This document shows, piece after piece, positions 62,499 through 64,000 of a stretch of 64,000 nucleotides of DNA (positions are counted from its first letter, which is position 1; each line of letters opens with the position of its first letter). The DNA comes from Epiperipatus broadwayi (lineage: Eukaryota; Onychophora; Udeonychophora; Euonychophora; Peripatidae). The stretch is from contig JAQFVV010006255.1 of NCBI GenBank assembly GCA_028023455.1, positions 6,490,501 to 6,554,500 on the forward strand, in the 5' to 3' direction. The position numbers and the translations under genes were made by a program. Under the pieces are notes generated by a model. The model was given only the letters and a program-made list of their open reading frames with translations, had not been told where the DNA came from and did no database searches.

Positions 62499-62612
62499 GA
62501 CTGGAACTCAATATTTTTTCTTTTTATAGTCCTCCTATGGATTCCATGAACAAAAACGTCACTGTTCTGTTTTTTCGTTATGGTCCGGGCCTTTATTTGC
62601 TTCCATTGGTCA
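62494..62612 (-). promoter_or_regulatory. Core promoter: CCAAT, CRE half-site, TATA box, initiator
   Basis: On the minus strand: CCAATGG at 62609-62603, TGACGT in GTGACGTTT at 62562-62554, TATAAAAAG at 62528-62520, and the initiator TCAGTTT with its A at 62498. The TATA-to-initiator spacing is 30 bp, the textbook distance. TCAGT is the initiator best known from arthropods but is used more widely. Confidence 0.6.
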
Positions 62613-64000
62613 AGCTAAAATCTCTTTCTTCTCTTATCTAACTTTTCATCTGACTTTTTAATTAAACAGCTTTTAGATAATTAATAAACAATCATTTCCA
62701 TTTACAGATTACAGGAATTAATTAATACCTGTTTTTATTTTAACTTACATTATTTTTTTATTAAAATATTTTTATATTTCAATCTTGTATTTTTTTATTT
62801 AAAAAAATACGTTCAAATACTTTTTTTTCTTGTTTATGAAAAAAATATTTTTAAAGTTTAGCATCCATGCGAATATATATATGTTTAACAAACATTTTAA
62901 TTTTAGCGTTTAGTTTTTTCCTTTTATTTGCGAACTTTTAAGTTTTTATTTTAAATAAATGTAACGACATATTTATATATCGTTACAATATATATATTAA
63001 AGAATGCATAAAGCTAGATGAAACTCATATAGGAATAGAATATAACCAACTGCTATTGTTTCAACACACTACCTGTGTTTAAAAATCAAAGTCCAAATTA
63101 TGCATTTTAAATAAAAGAAAGTATGTAATTCACATTTGTTGAAACTGTAGCAACTGTAGTTGATTGTATTATTTATATATATATATATATATATATAATA
63201 TTTATAATATATATATATATATATATAATATTAACCTAATATTTACCATTGTAATTAATTAATATAGCCAAAGAACTGTAAAAAATGTATTGGTTTTCTT
63301 TTCTAGTTAAACAAAGTAAATCAACTACTATTAATAGTCAGACGATAGGTAATATGATTCAAAAATGAAATGTAAAAGGCTCTCATAGTACTATCTAAGA
63401 AAATAAAAAATTTTAGAAAGTATTTAAAAATGTCTTTTGGACAGATTTTATTGATCAATGCATATCTAAAATATGTGCGATTGTGTTTTTTCTTAAAAAA
63501 AAATGCAGTTGAAATTTTTTTATGTACAAACAGAAAACACACATATAAAATTGATATTATAGAAAAATATACAAAATAGAATACACTAAATCAAACATAA
63601 TAAAACATAATATTTGAAACAGTTGTACAATAATTATATTACCATAATTATACAATTGAGATTACATTTAGTTAAAATAGTAAAGCTAACATTCTATTTA
63701 AAAGTATGTGTGCATGCATGCAATTTCTGTATGTTAACATTTAGTTAATTTAAAAATTGATAAGTGTAAAACTATTAAATTTATTTATTTTATCTCCTAC
63801 TAGTTATAAGGCATTTATTAAAATGAATTTATTAAATAAATTATCTGAGAACTTTAATAGGTATATTATAAATTATTTAGTTGTCAAATAAATGATTATA
63901 AATTTTTTTGTTAATAATCCAAATTAAAGTACAATAGTAAATATATGGTATTATACTTTTATTTTCATTTTAATCAATGTCTCAAATTTACACGCTCTTC
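62613..64000. other. Upstream flank, AT-rich
   Basis: It holds (TA)n tracts at about 63175-63197 and 63207-63227 and otherwise stop-dense AT-rich sequence. No further gene seen. Confidence 0.5.

Overview
This looks like nuclear, non-coding DNA from an animal. It is very AT-rich (roughly a quarter G+C by eye), has no long intact ORF, no operon-like packing and many AT microsatellites. It is filled with decayed eukaryotic transposons: RTE-type LINEs, a Penelope-like element, hAT and Merlin DNA transposons, tRNA-derived SINEs and many foldback/MITE elements. I cannot name the species. The repeat mix would suit a lophotrochozoan or other invertebrate (a cephalopod crossed my mind), but that is a guess, not something the sequence proves.

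Layout. 1-9 kb: an inverted dimer of repeat family A, a large foldback (family C), a SINE, a small hAT element with a perfect 8-bp target duplication, and a Penelope-like reverse transcriptase relic (minus strand) flanked by diverged direct repeats. 9-17 kb: a palindromic MITE, two family-B copies, a second SINE, a 1.2-kb foldback and a perfect 18-bp hairpin. 17-25 kb: a probable second Penelope fragment, a plus-strand LINE relic, then family B, family A and a SINE nested among family-B copies. 25-33 kb: short inverted-repeat elements, a third large family-A copy and a 331-bp tandem duplication. 33.1-35.0 kb: a Merlin transposon nested in a hAT element, both with readable ends. 39-43 kb: a plus-strand LINE split by a 0.73-kb element with 8-bp target duplication, itself holding a family-C foldback. 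45-48.5 kb: a near-perfect foldback and a hAT-like element carrying a SINE with 15-bp target duplication. 49-52 kb: a LINE relic and a 472-bp tandem repeat that looks exact. 53-56 kb: three GC-richer coding-like islands I cannot identify, and a palindromic MITE. 57.1-59.9 kb: the most complete LINE (minus strand; endonuclease through C-terminus).

The only convincing host-gene signal is at the right end. On the minus strand near 62.3-62.6 kb there is a CCAAT box, a TATA box, an initiator 30 bp downstream, a short 5' UTR, an ATG in good context and a 29-codon first coding exon ending at a GT splice donor. If right, transcription runs leftward and much or all of the remaining 62 kb could be its first intron. 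The transposon ORFs all carry stops, frameshifts or lost catalytic residues, so I see no autonomous mobile element here. Stretches not listed as features were read and showed nothing I could support.
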